From positions 1 to 64,000 of the forward strand of contig JAFAFP010000156.1 of the NCBI GenBank assembly GCA_023423415.1: a stretch of DNA of 64,000 bases, written 5' to 3'. Both the position numbers and the translations under genes were made by a program. The notes beneath the pieces were generated by a model, which made no database searches, was not told the DNA's origin, and worked only from the letters and a program-made list of their open reading frames with translations. This document shows positions 8,176 to 16,512 of this stretch, piece by piece (within the stretch, counting starts at the first letter, position 1; each line of letters opens with the position of its first letter). This stretch comes from Pseudomonadota bacterium (GTDB lineage: Bacteria > Pseudomonadota > Alphaproteobacteria > Rhizobiales > Xanthobacteraceae).

Positions 8176-9105
8176 ATGAACATCGAGGATGTCCGCGCCT
8201 TTGTCGCCGTCGTCGATCATGGCTCGGTCGGCAAAGCCGCGTTGCGCCTGCATGTCACGCAACCCGCCATTACCCGACGCATTCAGCGTCTGGAAGATGC
8301 GCTGGGCGTATCCCTGCTAGACCGAGATTCGAAACCGGCGAAGCCGAGCCGGGCCGGTGAAAACATTTACCAGCGTTGCCTTGCGATTCTACGCGCGACC
8401 GAGGAACTGACCCGTGATGCGGCGACATCGCTTTCTGCTCTGCCCCTCAGGGTTGGGTTGAGCTACGCCATCTCCGAATGTGTGTTCGCCGCAGCGCTCG
8501 AGGCGGTGCGCAGACATCAGCCCGATCTCAAACTTCACCTCGTCGCTGGCACCAGTGCCGATCTGCAGGATTCGATCTCGAACGGGACTCTGGACGCCGC
8601 TGTGGTGCTATCGAAGAGCGGTCACACACCGCACGGCTCGCATGTTGCTCCGCTTGGTGAGGAGCGGGTTGCGGTCGTGGCCGCGAAATCGCTGGAGTTG
8701 CCAATACAGGCCGAGATCTCTGACCTTGCGGGCTATTCCTGGATTATCAATCCGAATGGCTGCGGCTTCCGAAGCCAGCTTGAGCGCGCCCTGGCCGAAG
8801 TAGGCAGCCCCTTGAACATTATCGCCGAGACCTGGGGCAATTCGCTACAGCTCGCGATGGTGGCGCGTGGCGACGGCCTTGCCCTCGCGCCCGAACGGCT
8901 GGTGCGCACGTCGCCCTACCGTGACCAGCTCCAGATCATCGAAGTCCGTGGTTTTCGACCAAAAGTGGCTGTTTCAATGGTGCGCGCCGACGTTCCGAGC
9001 ACCCTTACCCATGCACTCGACATCATGGCCGAGACGGTCAAGGCGATCCTGCGCGATACGTCGGCAGGGCGAAAACGTGCAGCCGACCATGCACCTGCGC
9101 ACTAG
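8176..9105 (+). CDS. LysR-family transcriptional regulator
   Basis: This 309-residue protein starts with the LysR winged helix-turn-helix (residues 1-60). The segment ALRLHVTQPAITRRIQRLED is followed by LGVSLLDRD, where many members have phenylalanine-rich variants. The remainder (about 88-295) is the periplasmic-binding-protein-like effector domain. It is transcribed away from the two MFS genes, the standard arrangement for a LysR regulator controlling its divergent neighbours in response to the transported compound. The effector cannot be predicted. Confidence 0.9.
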   Translation: MNIEDVRAFVAVVDHGSVGKAALRLHVTQPAITRRIQRLEDALGVSLLDRDSKPAKPSRAGENIYQRCLAILRATEELTRDAATSLSALPLRVGLSYAISECVFAAALEAVRRHQPDLKLHLVAGTSADLQDSISNGTLDAAVVLSKSGHTPHGSHVAPLGEERVAVVAAKSLELPIQAEISDLAGYSWIINPNGCGFRSQLERALAEVGSPLNIIAETWGNSLQLAMVARGDGLALAPERLVRTSPYRDQLQIIEVRGFRPKVAVSMVRADVPSTLTHALDIMAETVKAILRDTSAGRKRAADHAPAH

Positions 9106-9133
9106 CGTCGATCCCCATTCAGTGCTATAGTTC

Positions 9134-9154
9134 TTTTGCTCGGGTTGAGAATAA
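9134..9154. promoter_or_regulatory. Second, weaker NadQ-type site upstream of nadA
   Basis: This stretch contains TGCTC, four bases, then TGAG and AATA, with the same spacing as the perfect palindrome at 9218-9238 (TGCTC-N4-TGAGCA). About 13 of 21 positions agree. It lies just after a TATAGT (9126-9131) that could be a -10 element, so a repressor here could block transcription. Confidence 0.4.
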
Positions 9155-9217
9155 CGATCCGCCAAAGCTGCCAGAAGAATGAACCGGCGATCTTGCGCCG
9201 GATGTTTTCGTACCCAG

Positions 9218-9238
9218 ATATGCTCAAACTGAGCATAT
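9218..9238. promoter_or_regulatory. Perfect palindrome before nadA, candidate NadQ operator
   Basis: The arms ATATGCTCA (9218-9226) and TGAGCATAT (9230-9238) are exact reverse complements around a 3-base spacer and end 18 bases before the nadA start codon. A 9-3-9 palindrome at this place is characteristic of a dimeric repressor site. The NadQ-like regulator encoded at 2316-3263 is the natural candidate to bind it. Confidence 0.7.
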
Positions 9239-9256
9239 TCATGTGAGGAGGCGATC

Positions 9257-10360
9257 ATGCCGCTTCTTGAATTGCAAGGCCCGACCGGCGGACGCCCGCA
9301 GGCCGCTGCACCCGTCCCGACCGGTTCGGATGCAGCGGCGCGCAAACACGGCATTTTGCCGATGCCCAAGCTCGAATGGAACGAAGAGGTCGCGCGCGAG
9401 ACGGCGCATCTCTACGAGCGCATCAAAACGATCGTTCCCGCCGTCGAATGGCCGGTCTTCGCGCCCTACGTGAAAGCGATCAACGAGCTGAAGCGCCAAC
9501 GCAACGCCGTGATCCTCGCGCACAACTACCAGACCCCGGAAATCTACAATTGCGTGGCCGACTTCGTCGGCGACTCGCTGCAACTCGCACGCGAGGCGGC
9601 GAAGGTGAAAGCCGACGTCATTGTTCAGGGCGGCGTGCATTTCATGGCCGAGACGTCGAAGATTCTCAGCCCGGAAAAGACCGTGCTGATCCCGGATATG
9701 CGCGCCGGCTGCTCGCTCGCCTCCGCCATCACCGGCGAGGACGTGCGCCTGCTGCGCGAACGTTTCCCGGGCGTGCCTGTCGTCGTTTACGTGAACACGT
9801 CCGCCGATGTGAAGGCGGAGAGCGACATCTGCTGCACCTCGTCGAATGCGCTGCAGGTGGTCGAGAGCCTTGGCACCGACAAGGTGATCTTCCTGCCCGA
9901 CCAGTACCTCGCCAAATACGTCGCCTCGCAGACCAAGGTGAAGATCATCGCCTGGCAGGGCGCGTGCGAGGTGCATGAGCGCTTCACCGGCGACGAACTG
10001 CGGATGTATCGCGAAAGCGATCCCAGCCTGCAGATCATCGCGCATCCAGAATGCCCGCCGGACGTGATCGCGGAAGCCGATTTCACCGGCTCGACCGCGC
10101 ACATGATCGACTGGGTGCGCAACAAGAAACCGAAACGCGTCGTCATGGTCACCGAATGCTCGATGGCCGACAACGTGCAGGCCGAACTGCCGGATGTCGA
10201 ATTCGTGCGCCCGTGCAACCTGTGCCCGCACATGAAGCGGATCACGCTGCCGAAGATCCTCGAAAGCCTCGTCTATATGAAGGAAGAGGTCGTGGTGGAT
10301 CCGATGATTGCCGAGAAAGCGCGCCGTTCGGTCGAGCGCATGATCAATCTGAAGAACTAA
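9257..10360 (+). CDS. nadA: Quinolinate synthase NadA
   Basis: NadA condenses iminoaspartate with dihydroxyacetone phosphate to quinolinate in de novo NAD synthesis, using a [4Fe-4S] cluster. The 367-residue product shows [16 protein letters not shown] near residue 92, [10 protein letters not shown] near 112, and the conserved cysteines at about 152 (RAGCSLA), 192/193 (CCTSSNA) and 320/323 (CNLCPHMKR), among which the cluster ligands should be found. The start at 9257 has GAGGAG eight bases upstream. The about 35 residues before the conserved domain are Pro/Ala-rich. nadC follows ten bases downstream; the usual middle gene nadB is not present. Two palindromic sites precede the gene. Confidence 0.95.
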   Translation: MPLLELQGPTGGRPQAAAPVPTGSDAAARKHGILPMPKLEWNEEVARETAHLYERIKTIVPAVEWPVFAPYVKAINELKRQRNAVILAHNYQTPEIYNCVADFVGDSLQLAREAAKVKADVIVQGGVHFMAETSKILSPEKTVLIPDMRAGCSLASAITGEDVRLLRERFPGVPVVVYVNTSADVKAESDICCTSSNALQVVESLGTDKVIFLPDQYLAKYVASQTKVKIIAWQGACEVHERFTGDELRMYRESDPSLQIIAHPECPPDVIAEADFTGSTAHMIDWVRNKKPKRVVMVTECSMADNVQAELPDVEFVRPCNLCPHMKRITLPKILESLVYMKEEVVVDPMIAEKARRSVERMINLKN

Positions 10361-10370
10361 GGGGAACGTC

Positions 10371-11285
10371 ATGCTCCAAGCGCTGCGCAGCAAGGATGTC
10401 GAACGCATGACCACGACGGCGTCGCTCTATTGCCCCGATGCCTTCATTTCTCCGCTGGAGATCGAGGACGCTGTCACGCGCGCGCTCGCCGAGGATCTCG
10501 GCCGCGCAGGCGACGTGACGTCAGTCGCAACGGTGCCGGAGGATGCGCTGGCGCGTGCGGTCGTGATCGCGCGCGCGTCCGGTCATCTCGCCGGTTTGCC
10601 GGTGGTGGAGAATGTGATGCGCCGCCTCGCACCGGATGCGCAGATCGTTGCGCATGCGCGTGATGGCGACGCTGTGTCGGCGAAGACCAATCTGATGACC
10701 ATTACCGGCAATGCCCGCGCGGTTCTGGCCGCCGAGCGGACGGCACTGAATTTCATCGGCCATCTGTCGGGCGTAGCGACCGCGACGGCATCGCTTGTGG
10801 CGAAGGTTGCCGCCTCCAAGACGCGCGTGATCTGCACCCGCAAGACCACGCCCGGCCTGCGCGCATTGCAAAAATATGCCGTGCGTTGCGGCGGCGGCTT
10901 CAATCATCGCTTCGGGCTCGATGACGCCGTGCTGATCAAGGACAACCACATCGCCGTGGCGGGCGGCATCCGCCCTGCCCTCGAGCGCGCGAAATCGGTG
11001 GTCGGCCATCTCGTGAAGATCGAGATCGAAGTCGACAATCTCGATCAGTTGCGTGAAGTGCTGGCGACGGGTCTGGCTGACGTGCTGCTGGTCGACAATT
11101 TCACCGTGCCGATGCTGAAGGAAGCGGTTGCGCTGGTCGGCGGCAAGATGGTGATCGAGGCCTCCGGCGGCATCACCCACGACAACGTGGCGGAGATCGC
11201 GGCAACGGGTGTCGACTACGTGTCGTCCGGCGCGATCACGCATTCGGCGCCGAATCTCGACATCGCGCTGGATATCGCGATTTGA
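10371..11285 (+). CDS. nadC: Nicotinate-nucleotide pyrophosphorylase (carboxylating) NadC
   Basis: NadC converts quinolinate and PRPP to nicotinate mononucleotide. The 304-residue protein has the family segments LAEDLGRAGDVTS near residue 41, RKTTPGLRALQKYAV near 160, HRFGLDDAVLIKDNHI near 180, and EIEVDNL near 220. The ATG at 10371 has AAGGGG at a good distance; another ATG lies 13 codons downstream. The short gap to nadA and the shared strand imply one transcript under the palindromic sites at 9134-9238. Confidence 0.95.
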   Translation: MLQALRSKDVERMTTTASLYCPDAFISPLEIEDAVTRALAEDLGRAGDVTSVATVPEDALARAVVIARASGHLAGLPVVENVMRRLAPDAQIVAHARDGDAVSAKTNLMTITGNARAVLAAERTALNFIGHLSGVATATASLVAKVAASKTRVICTRKTTPGLRALQKYAVRCGGGFNHRFGLDDAVLIKDNHIAVAGGIRPALERAKSVVGHLVKIEIEVDNLDQLREVLATGLADVLLVDNFTVPMLKEAVALVGGKMVIEASGGITHDNVAEIAATGVDYVSSGAITHSAPNLDIALDIAI

Positions 11286-11362
11286 TGTTGCGCGGGTATA
11301 GCCGTCGAAGACGGCGTCGTTGACGCCTTATGACCCGCGCATCCATCTTCTTCGTTTGATGG

Positions 11363-11385
11363 ATTGCCGGGTCAAGCCCGGCAAT
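11363..11385. repeat. TCAAG-loop hairpin element, copy 2
   Basis: Perfect nine-base arms ATTGCCGGG and CCCGGCAAT (11363-11371, 11377-11385) surround the loop TCAAG. It sits between the convergent nadC and sleB-like genes and can serve as a bidirectional terminator. It shares its loop and a preceding GATGGA with copy 1 at 5556. Confidence 0.7.
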
Positions 11386-11395
11386 GACCAAGTCA

Positions 11396-13075
11396 TCACC
11401 CGCCTGGCTTGATCTCTTCCACGGGATCGAAGATCGAGCGCCGCACGGTCGGCTGCGCCTCCGCCCGTTGATCGTCGGAAGCGCTGCCCGTCTCCGACTT
11501 GATCGATCCCGTGACCTCGAGGCGATCGCCCCAGACCGGGATTTCTTCACCTTCACCCCAACGCCGCGGCCGATAGAAGATGTGCACGCCGAGCCGCGTG
11601 TGCTTGGTCATGGTGCGCACCCACCATGGCCTGACATAGGTCGCGTGATAATGCGTGGCCTTGCCGACTTCAGGCAGCCAGAATTTCCCATCGAGCGCGT
11701 CACTTGCAATACGCGTTGCCACGCTCCAGGCTTGCGGATCGTTCACGACATCGCGGTGGTTGTCGCAGGCGAAGGTGAACTGGCACGCCAAATGGCGATG
11801 CGCATTCTGATAGACGACATCGCAGACATTTCCGGGATAGTAGCCGGAGAAGGCGCGGTTGAGCACGACCTGTGCGACGGCCATCTGACCGCGCTCGACT
11901 TCGCCACGCGCTTCGAAATAGATCGCGTTGGCAAGACACTTCTGGTGTTTGGCGCGCGAAGCCCCCGACAAATTGAGACGCTCGGCCGGCGTGCGCGGAC
12001 GAGCGCCCTCGCCGGTCACCTCGCCCTTGGGCGCGACGGACTCTCCGCCGTCTTCAATATCGACGGCCTCGTCGGGCACGGAATCAAGAGCGGTCCGCTT
12101 GATCTCCGGATCGACATGCGGCGCGGCAAGCACCGTCGGCACTTCCTCCGGCTGCCAGGGCTGCATCTCGCCCTGACCGTAGCCGATCGCGTGAGCACCG
12201 AAGAATACCGTGTTTTGCTTGCCCGGCTGCGTGAATTTCACGAGTGAATCGACCACGTGCTCATCGTCAGCAGTCGATGTCGTCTCGGCGTGATCGCTGC
12301 GCGCCGGCATCGACGGTATTTCCTCGGACGGAATCACGGATGCAGTTTCGGTCGGGGCTGACACCGCGCCCGCACCCGGAGCGATGGATGCCGTTTTGCC
12401 GGCGTCCACTGGAATGGCTTGAGCATCGCTCGGTTCGACAGGCTGCGCCACGGCCTGTTCCGCCCCGTAAGCGGACGCCGTGATGTCGATGGCCTGCGAC
12501 GCAGACCGGGCGGCAGCCGCGGCACGATCGAGCGAGGCATCGGCCATATCGGCGGCGGGGACTGTCGCTGCACGGTCCCCTTTTTTCATGGGTTCAACCG
12601 AGAGAGCGGTCTGATCTTTCTTTCCCGGTCTTTCGGGTCTGCGTGGCTCGCTCGCCGGCGCCATCGGCGCTTTCGCCCACGGCAAGCGATCGCCTTTACG
12701 ACTGCGATCGACCTGCGGGAATTCATAGCTTGGACGTCGCGTCCGCGTCTCGATCGGCGCCTGAAGCGAAATCGAACCGGTCGCCTCCAGCGCGCCGGGA
12801 TCGACGCTCGCAAGCTGCGTGAAGTAGGGATCCGGGATCGACGCCCCCATCGGACGCGGGAAACTGAAGGTCGCCGCGTGGATGGTTCCGAAGGTCGAGG
12901 TGCGGATGTGCTGACGCCAGCGCTCGGTCACGGCCGGCTGTTGCGCGATCAAAGCCGCAAGATCCTGGTAGCCGATCGATGTCGGCATCAGGATCGCGGC
13001 ACAAAGCACAAGGCCGAAGGGCCTTACACAGGCGCTCTTCGGCCTCTCACGCGACGCTTTCAACCTTACGCTCAC
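11396..13075 (-). CDS. SleB-family cell wall hydrolase with long disordered region
   Basis: The C-terminal about 150 residues are a Hydrolase_2/SleB domain: AIYFEARGE, VVLNRAFSGYYPGNVCDVVYQ, CQFTFACD and HYHATYVRPWW. The Glu of FEARGE is the expected catalytic acid of this lytic-transglycosylase-like family, which cleaves peptidoglycan. A hydrophobic segment near the N-terminus (FGLVLCAAIL) suggests export or membrane anchoring. The middle about 250 residues are Pro/Ala/Ser/Glu-rich and probably disordered. The start is uncertain: GTG at 13075 has GGGTGG upstream, while an upstream TTG at 13105 is also open. The usual family domain is much shorter, so the long linker is notable. Confidence 0.8.
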   Translation of the reverse strand: MSVRLKASRERPKSACVRPFGLVLCAAILMPTSIGYQDLAALIAQQPAVTERWRQHIRTSTFGTIHAATFSFPRPMGASIPDPYFTQLASVDPGALEATGSISLQAPIETRTRRPSYEFPQVDRSRKGDRLPWAKAPMAPASEPRRPERPGKKDQTALSVEPMKKGDRAATVPAADMADASLDRAAAAARSASQAIDITASAYGAEQAVAQPVEPSDAQAIPVDAGKTASIAPGAGAVSAPTETASVIPSEEIPSMPARSDHAETTSTADDEHVVDSLVKFTQPGKQNTVFFGAHAIGYGQGEMQPWQPEEVPTVLAAPHVDPEIKRTALDSVPDEAVDIEDGGESVAPKGEVTGEGARPRTPAERLNLSGASRAKHQKCLANAIYFEARGEVERGQMAVAQVVLNRAFSGYYPGNVCDVVYQNAHRHLACQFTFACDNHRDVVNDPQAWSVATRIASDALDGKFWLPEVGKATHYHATYVRPWWVRTMTKHTRLGVHIFYRPRRWGEGEEIPVWGDRLEVTGSIKSETGSASDDQRAEAQPTVRRSIFDPVEEIKPGG

Positions 13076-13227
13076 GCAACGCCACCCAATACGCACCCCA
13101 CGCAATCACGCGGCCACAGCCACGCGACATCCGTAAAATTGTCGGATTATCGTTGCGATCGGGTTAATCATGCGCGAGCCAAGGCGCGGCATCGCGATGC
13201 GTAAACAATTGGTAACAGTTCAAAATG

Positions 13228-13254
13228 CGAGCGGCCCGCTAAACGGGCCGCTCG
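13228..13254. terminator. Rho-independent-like terminator after the TAXI gene
   Basis: Perfect 11-base arms (13228-13238 and 13244-13254) with a 5-base loop lie 31 bases after the stop of the minus-strand TAXI binding-protein gene. The T-run in that direction is short (ATTTTG), so it is a moderate terminator. Confidence 0.65.
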
Positions 13255-13284
13255 TTCAGTGAACCAGTCGCAGCGTTTAAAACG

Positions 13285-14253
13285 CTACATCTTTGCGCCC
13301 TGCTCCTTGAAATACTTCTCGGCGCCGGGATGCCACGGAATGGTGGTGTTCTTGCTGTTCTGCGTACCGAGCGCGATGGCCTTGGCTTCGCCATGCGCCA
13401 TCGCCACCTCATCGCGCTTCTCGTAGAGCGTCTTGACGATGTCATAGACTGTTTTTTCCGGCGTCTTGGCATCGGCGACAAGGATGTTCTGCACCACGGA
13501 AATCTTGTTATCCTTGTCCTGACCCGGATAGGTCTTGGCCGGGATCACGCCTTCGCTGTAGATGCCGCCATACTTGGCGTTCATCTTTTCGACCACGTCG
13601 GAGTGATCGACCAGTTTCAGCTTCACGCCGGGAGTTGCACCAAGATCGGTGACGGCCGCGGTCGGCAATCCGCCAACCCAGAAGTAAGCGTCGATCTTGC
13701 CATCCTTCAGCGCGTTTGTTGATTCAGCAACACCGAGACGTTCCCGCTTCATGTCCTTGTCGCGGTCAAGACCGGCCGCCTCGATGACGCGGAACGCCAT
13801 CACCTCGGTCGCCCCACCGGGCGATCCGGTGGAAACGCGTTTGCCCTTCAGATCCGACAGCTTCTCGATACCTTTGCCCTCGACCGTCACGACATGCATC
13901 CGGTTCGGATACAGCACCATCAGCGTCCGCACTTCGACCGGATTACCCTTGAACTTGTCCACGCCATTCAACGCGTCGCGCGCCGCATCCACCATGGTGA
14001 ACGCAACTTCGCTCTGTCCCGATCCGACGAGCTTGAGATTATCGACCGAACCGCCGGTCACGCGCGCCGTGGCTTGCACGCCAGGAAGATGTTTGGACAG
14101 CACATTCGCCATGCCGCCGCCCATCGGATAATAGACGCCACCGGTTCCACCGGTCGCAATGGCAATATTCGTTTGCTGCGCAACAGCAGCGCCGCTGAGA
14201 ATGGCGGCGCCAAGCACAACCCCGGCCACAAGACATCCAGCACGTTTCGACAT
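13285..14253 (-). CDS. TAXI-family TRAP transporter solute-binding protein
   Basis: This 322-residue periplasmic protein has a signal peptide (residues 1-25, ending AVAQQ) followed by the typical TAXI opening IAIATGGTGGVYYPMGGGMA. SDLKGKRVSTGSPGGATEV near residue 125 and a Trp-Val-Gly-Gly patch near 190 are also usual. GGGAGG precedes the start. It delivers an unidentified organic acid to the fused permease encoded just upstream in the same operon (gap about 20 bases from permease stop to this start). TAXI substrates include glutamate, alpha-ketoglutarate and other carboxylates; none can be assigned here. Confidence 0.9.
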   Translation of the reverse strand: MSKRAGCLVAGVVLGAAILSGAAVAQQTNIAIATGGTGGVYYPMGGGMANVLSKHLPGVQATARVTGGSVDNLKLVGSGQSEVAFTMVDAARDALNGVDKFKGNPVEVRTLMVLYPNRMHVVTVEGKGIEKLSDLKGKRVSTGSPGGATEVMAFRVIEAAGLDRDKDMKRERLGVAESTNALKDGKIDAYFWVGGLPTAAVTDLGATPGVKLKLVDHSDVVEKMNAKYGGIYSEGVIPAKTYPGQDKDNKISVVQNILVADAKTPEKTVYDIVKTLYEKRDEVAMAHGEAKAIALGTQNSKNTTIPWHPGAEKYFKEQGAKM

Positions 14254-14272
14254 TCGTATCCTCCCATTCTGC

Positions 14273-16312
14273 TTATTTCTGTCCGGACGCTTGTATCGGT
14301 GGCGCGGCCGGATGCAGACGTTGCTTCAACAATACAATGGCGAACAGAACTGCGCCAATCCCTGCGGTGTAGCTGATGTCGCGCCCGATGATTGCTTCCG
14401 CCAGCGCTTCAAGCAAACTGGGGAAGACAAGGAACAGGCCGCCCAGCACAAGAAGTGCACGTTCGACACCCGTTGTGCGACGCAATGCCCAACCCTGCGC
14501 GGCGCAGGCCAGTGCGCCGAGACCGACCGCCGCCTTCACCGTGATCAGGACGACATCGACCCAGGTTCCGCCCGCTGGAAGCTTCAGCAGCAAACCGAGC
14601 CCTTGCGGGTCGAGCACGAAGACGAACGGAACGAGGAAAGCCGGCAGCGTGTATTTCCAGGCCTGCAATGTCGTCTTGTAGGGATCGCCTCCGGTGATTG
14701 CCGCAGCAGCAAACGGTGACAACGCCGTCGGCGGCGACACCTCCGACAGCACGGAATAGTAGAAGATGAACATATGCGCGGCGACATCCGGCACCCCGAG
14801 CTTGATCATGGCCGGCGCGGCAATCACCGCGCAAATAATGTAGGAGGCAGTCACCGGCACCGCGAGACCGATGATCCAGACGATCAGCGCCGTATAGATC
14901 GCCGTCAGCAGCAGGCTTCCCCCGGCATAATCGATCACGATCGACGAGAATTTCAGCCCGAGCCCTGTCAACGTGACGACGCCGACGATGATGCCGGCAG
15001 TCGCGCATGTTGTCGCTGCCGTGAGCGTTTGGATGGCGCCGTCCTTCAAAGCTGTAATGAGCTTCCTTGGCGTCATCGCCGTTTCGCGGGTGAGGAAGCT
15101 CATCAGAAACACCATGCCGGTGGCGTACAGCACCGAGGTCGTCGGCGAGTAGCCCCACAGCATGAACACGACGATCGAGATCAACGAAACGAAATGAAAC
15201 CAATAGCGACGTGACAGTTCGCTCAAGGAATGTTCGGGCACGTACGGCTCGCCGCGCACGCCGTAGCGTTTGGCATCGAGCTCGACCATGAAGAACAGTG
15301 AAAGATAGTAGAGAATGGTCGGAATCGTCGCCATCCAGATGACGTCGAGATAGCCGATCTTCAGAAATTCCGCGATCAGGAACGCGGCTGCGCCCAGCAC
15401 CGGCGGCGAGATGATGGCCCCGAGACCGCCCGCAGCCAGCAATCCGCCGGCGGCATTCTTTTCGAAACCGGCTGTCTTCATCATCGGATAAGCGACTGCA
15501 CCAATGGTGACGGTCGTCGCCACGCCAGAGCCCGATGGACCACCGAGCAGGAACGACGACAGCACGACGGTGCGGCCGGCTGCATTCGGTTTGCTGCCCA
15601 TCAGCGTCATCGAGAAATCGATGAAGAACTTTCCGGCGCCCGAATGCTGCAGGAACGCACCGAAGATCGTGAACAGCACGATCAATGTCGCCGACACATC
15701 GACCGGCACGCCGAAGATACCTTCCAGCGTGATGAACAAGTGGCCGACAAGCGCGTCGAAACCATAGCCGCGATGGTTCCACGGCGGCGGCAGATAAGGA
15801 CCCGCCAGCGCATAGGCGATGAACAGCAGCGAGATGAAGGGGACGATCCAGCCGATCGTGCGGCGCGTCGCCTCGATCAGCAGAACGATGAAGATCACGC
15901 CAAGAATGACATCGGTACGGTTGGGCAATGTCGCCCGGTCGGTGAAATCCTCGCCGCCGGCGATCGCGTAAATCAGAATGCCGACGCAGGCGAGACCCGC
16001 CAGCACATCCCACCAGCGGATCCGATCGCGAAACCGTCTCGCCATCGGAAACAGAAGGAAGGCGAGCAAAAGGACAAAGGCGACGTGCGTATATCGCAGT
16101 TCCTGCGTCGGCACGATCTCGTAGGCCGCATAGAGATGAAACAGCGACATCGCCACCGCGATGACGGTGACGATGGTGCCGGCCCAGCCGGTCAACCGAT
16201 TGGTGGCGCCCTCTTCCTGCTCGATAAACTCTTCGGCCTTGCGAAGGCTCTCGGCTTCAATTGCGTCCTGCCCGGAGCTTTGCGCAGACTCCGCCCGTAC
16301 TTCCCCTGCCAT
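14273..16312 (-). CDS. TRAP transporter fused permease (DctQ-DctM fusion, TAXI type)
   Basis: This 679-residue integral membrane protein has about four N-terminal membrane segments corresponding to the small DctQ subunit, fused to a long DctM-like region with repeated hydrophobic stretches and the motif LLGGPSGSGVATTVTIG near residue 255. The ATG at 16312 lies three bases after GGGGAGG; an in-frame reading from further upstream is less supported. TRAP transporters import carboxylates using sodium or proton gradients, with the binding protein supplied by the next gene. The fused form is usual for TAXI systems. The cytosolic N-terminus is Glu-rich. Confidence 0.9.
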   Translation of the reverse strand: MAGEVRAESAQSSGQDAIEAESLRKAEEFIEQEEGATNRLTGWAGTIVTVIAVAMSLFHLYAAYEIVPTQELRYTHVAFVLLLAFLLFPMARRFRDRIRWWDVLAGLACVGILIYAIAGGEDFTDRATLPNRTDVILGVIFIVLLIEATRRTIGWIVPFISLLFIAYALAGPYLPPPWNHRGYGFDALVGHLFITLEGIFGVPVDVSATLIVLFTIFGAFLQHSGAGKFFIDFSMTLMGSKPNAAGRTVVLSSFLLGGPSGSGVATTVTIGAVAYPMMKTAGFEKNAAGGLLAAGGLGAIISPPVLGAAAFLIAEFLKIGYLDVIWMATIPTILYYLSLFFMVELDAKRYGVRGEPYVPEHSLSELSRRYWFHFVSLISIVVFMLWGYSPTTSVLYATGMVFLMSFLTRETAMTPRKLITALKDGAIQTLTAATTCATAGIIVGVVTLTGLGLKFSSIVIDYAGGSLLLTAIYTALIVWIIGLAVPVTASYIICAVIAAPAMIKLGVPDVAAHMFIFYYSVLSEVSPPTALSPFAAAAITGGDPYKTTLQAWKYTLPAFLVPFVFVLDPQGLGLLLKLPAGGTWVDVVLITVKAAVGLGALACAAQGWALRRTTGVERALLVLGGLFLVFPSLLEALAEAIIGRDISYTAGIGAVLFAIVLLKQRLHPAAPPIQASGQK

Positions 16313-16512
16313 CATCCTCCCCAACGCCATTCTTGCTGGGCCGTTCGATGAACGCAAAGGTCCATGACGGCACCTTGGGGTGAACGCTAACACGCGAAAA
16401 TGGGCCCGAATACCCTTTACTGGCGGGGGTGGCCATCTTCTGACAAGGTTCTGTTAACCGCACAGAAAGCGACAATGGGTATGACGATCCGGCTGTATCA
16501 GGGGTGGATGCT

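Noticed and set aside
14409..16013. Second minus-strand frame of 534 codons inside the TRAP permease
   Set aside because: It is out of frame with the permease, which has a good start, membrane helices and the known motif; the alternative is Arg/Asp/Gly-rich without domains.
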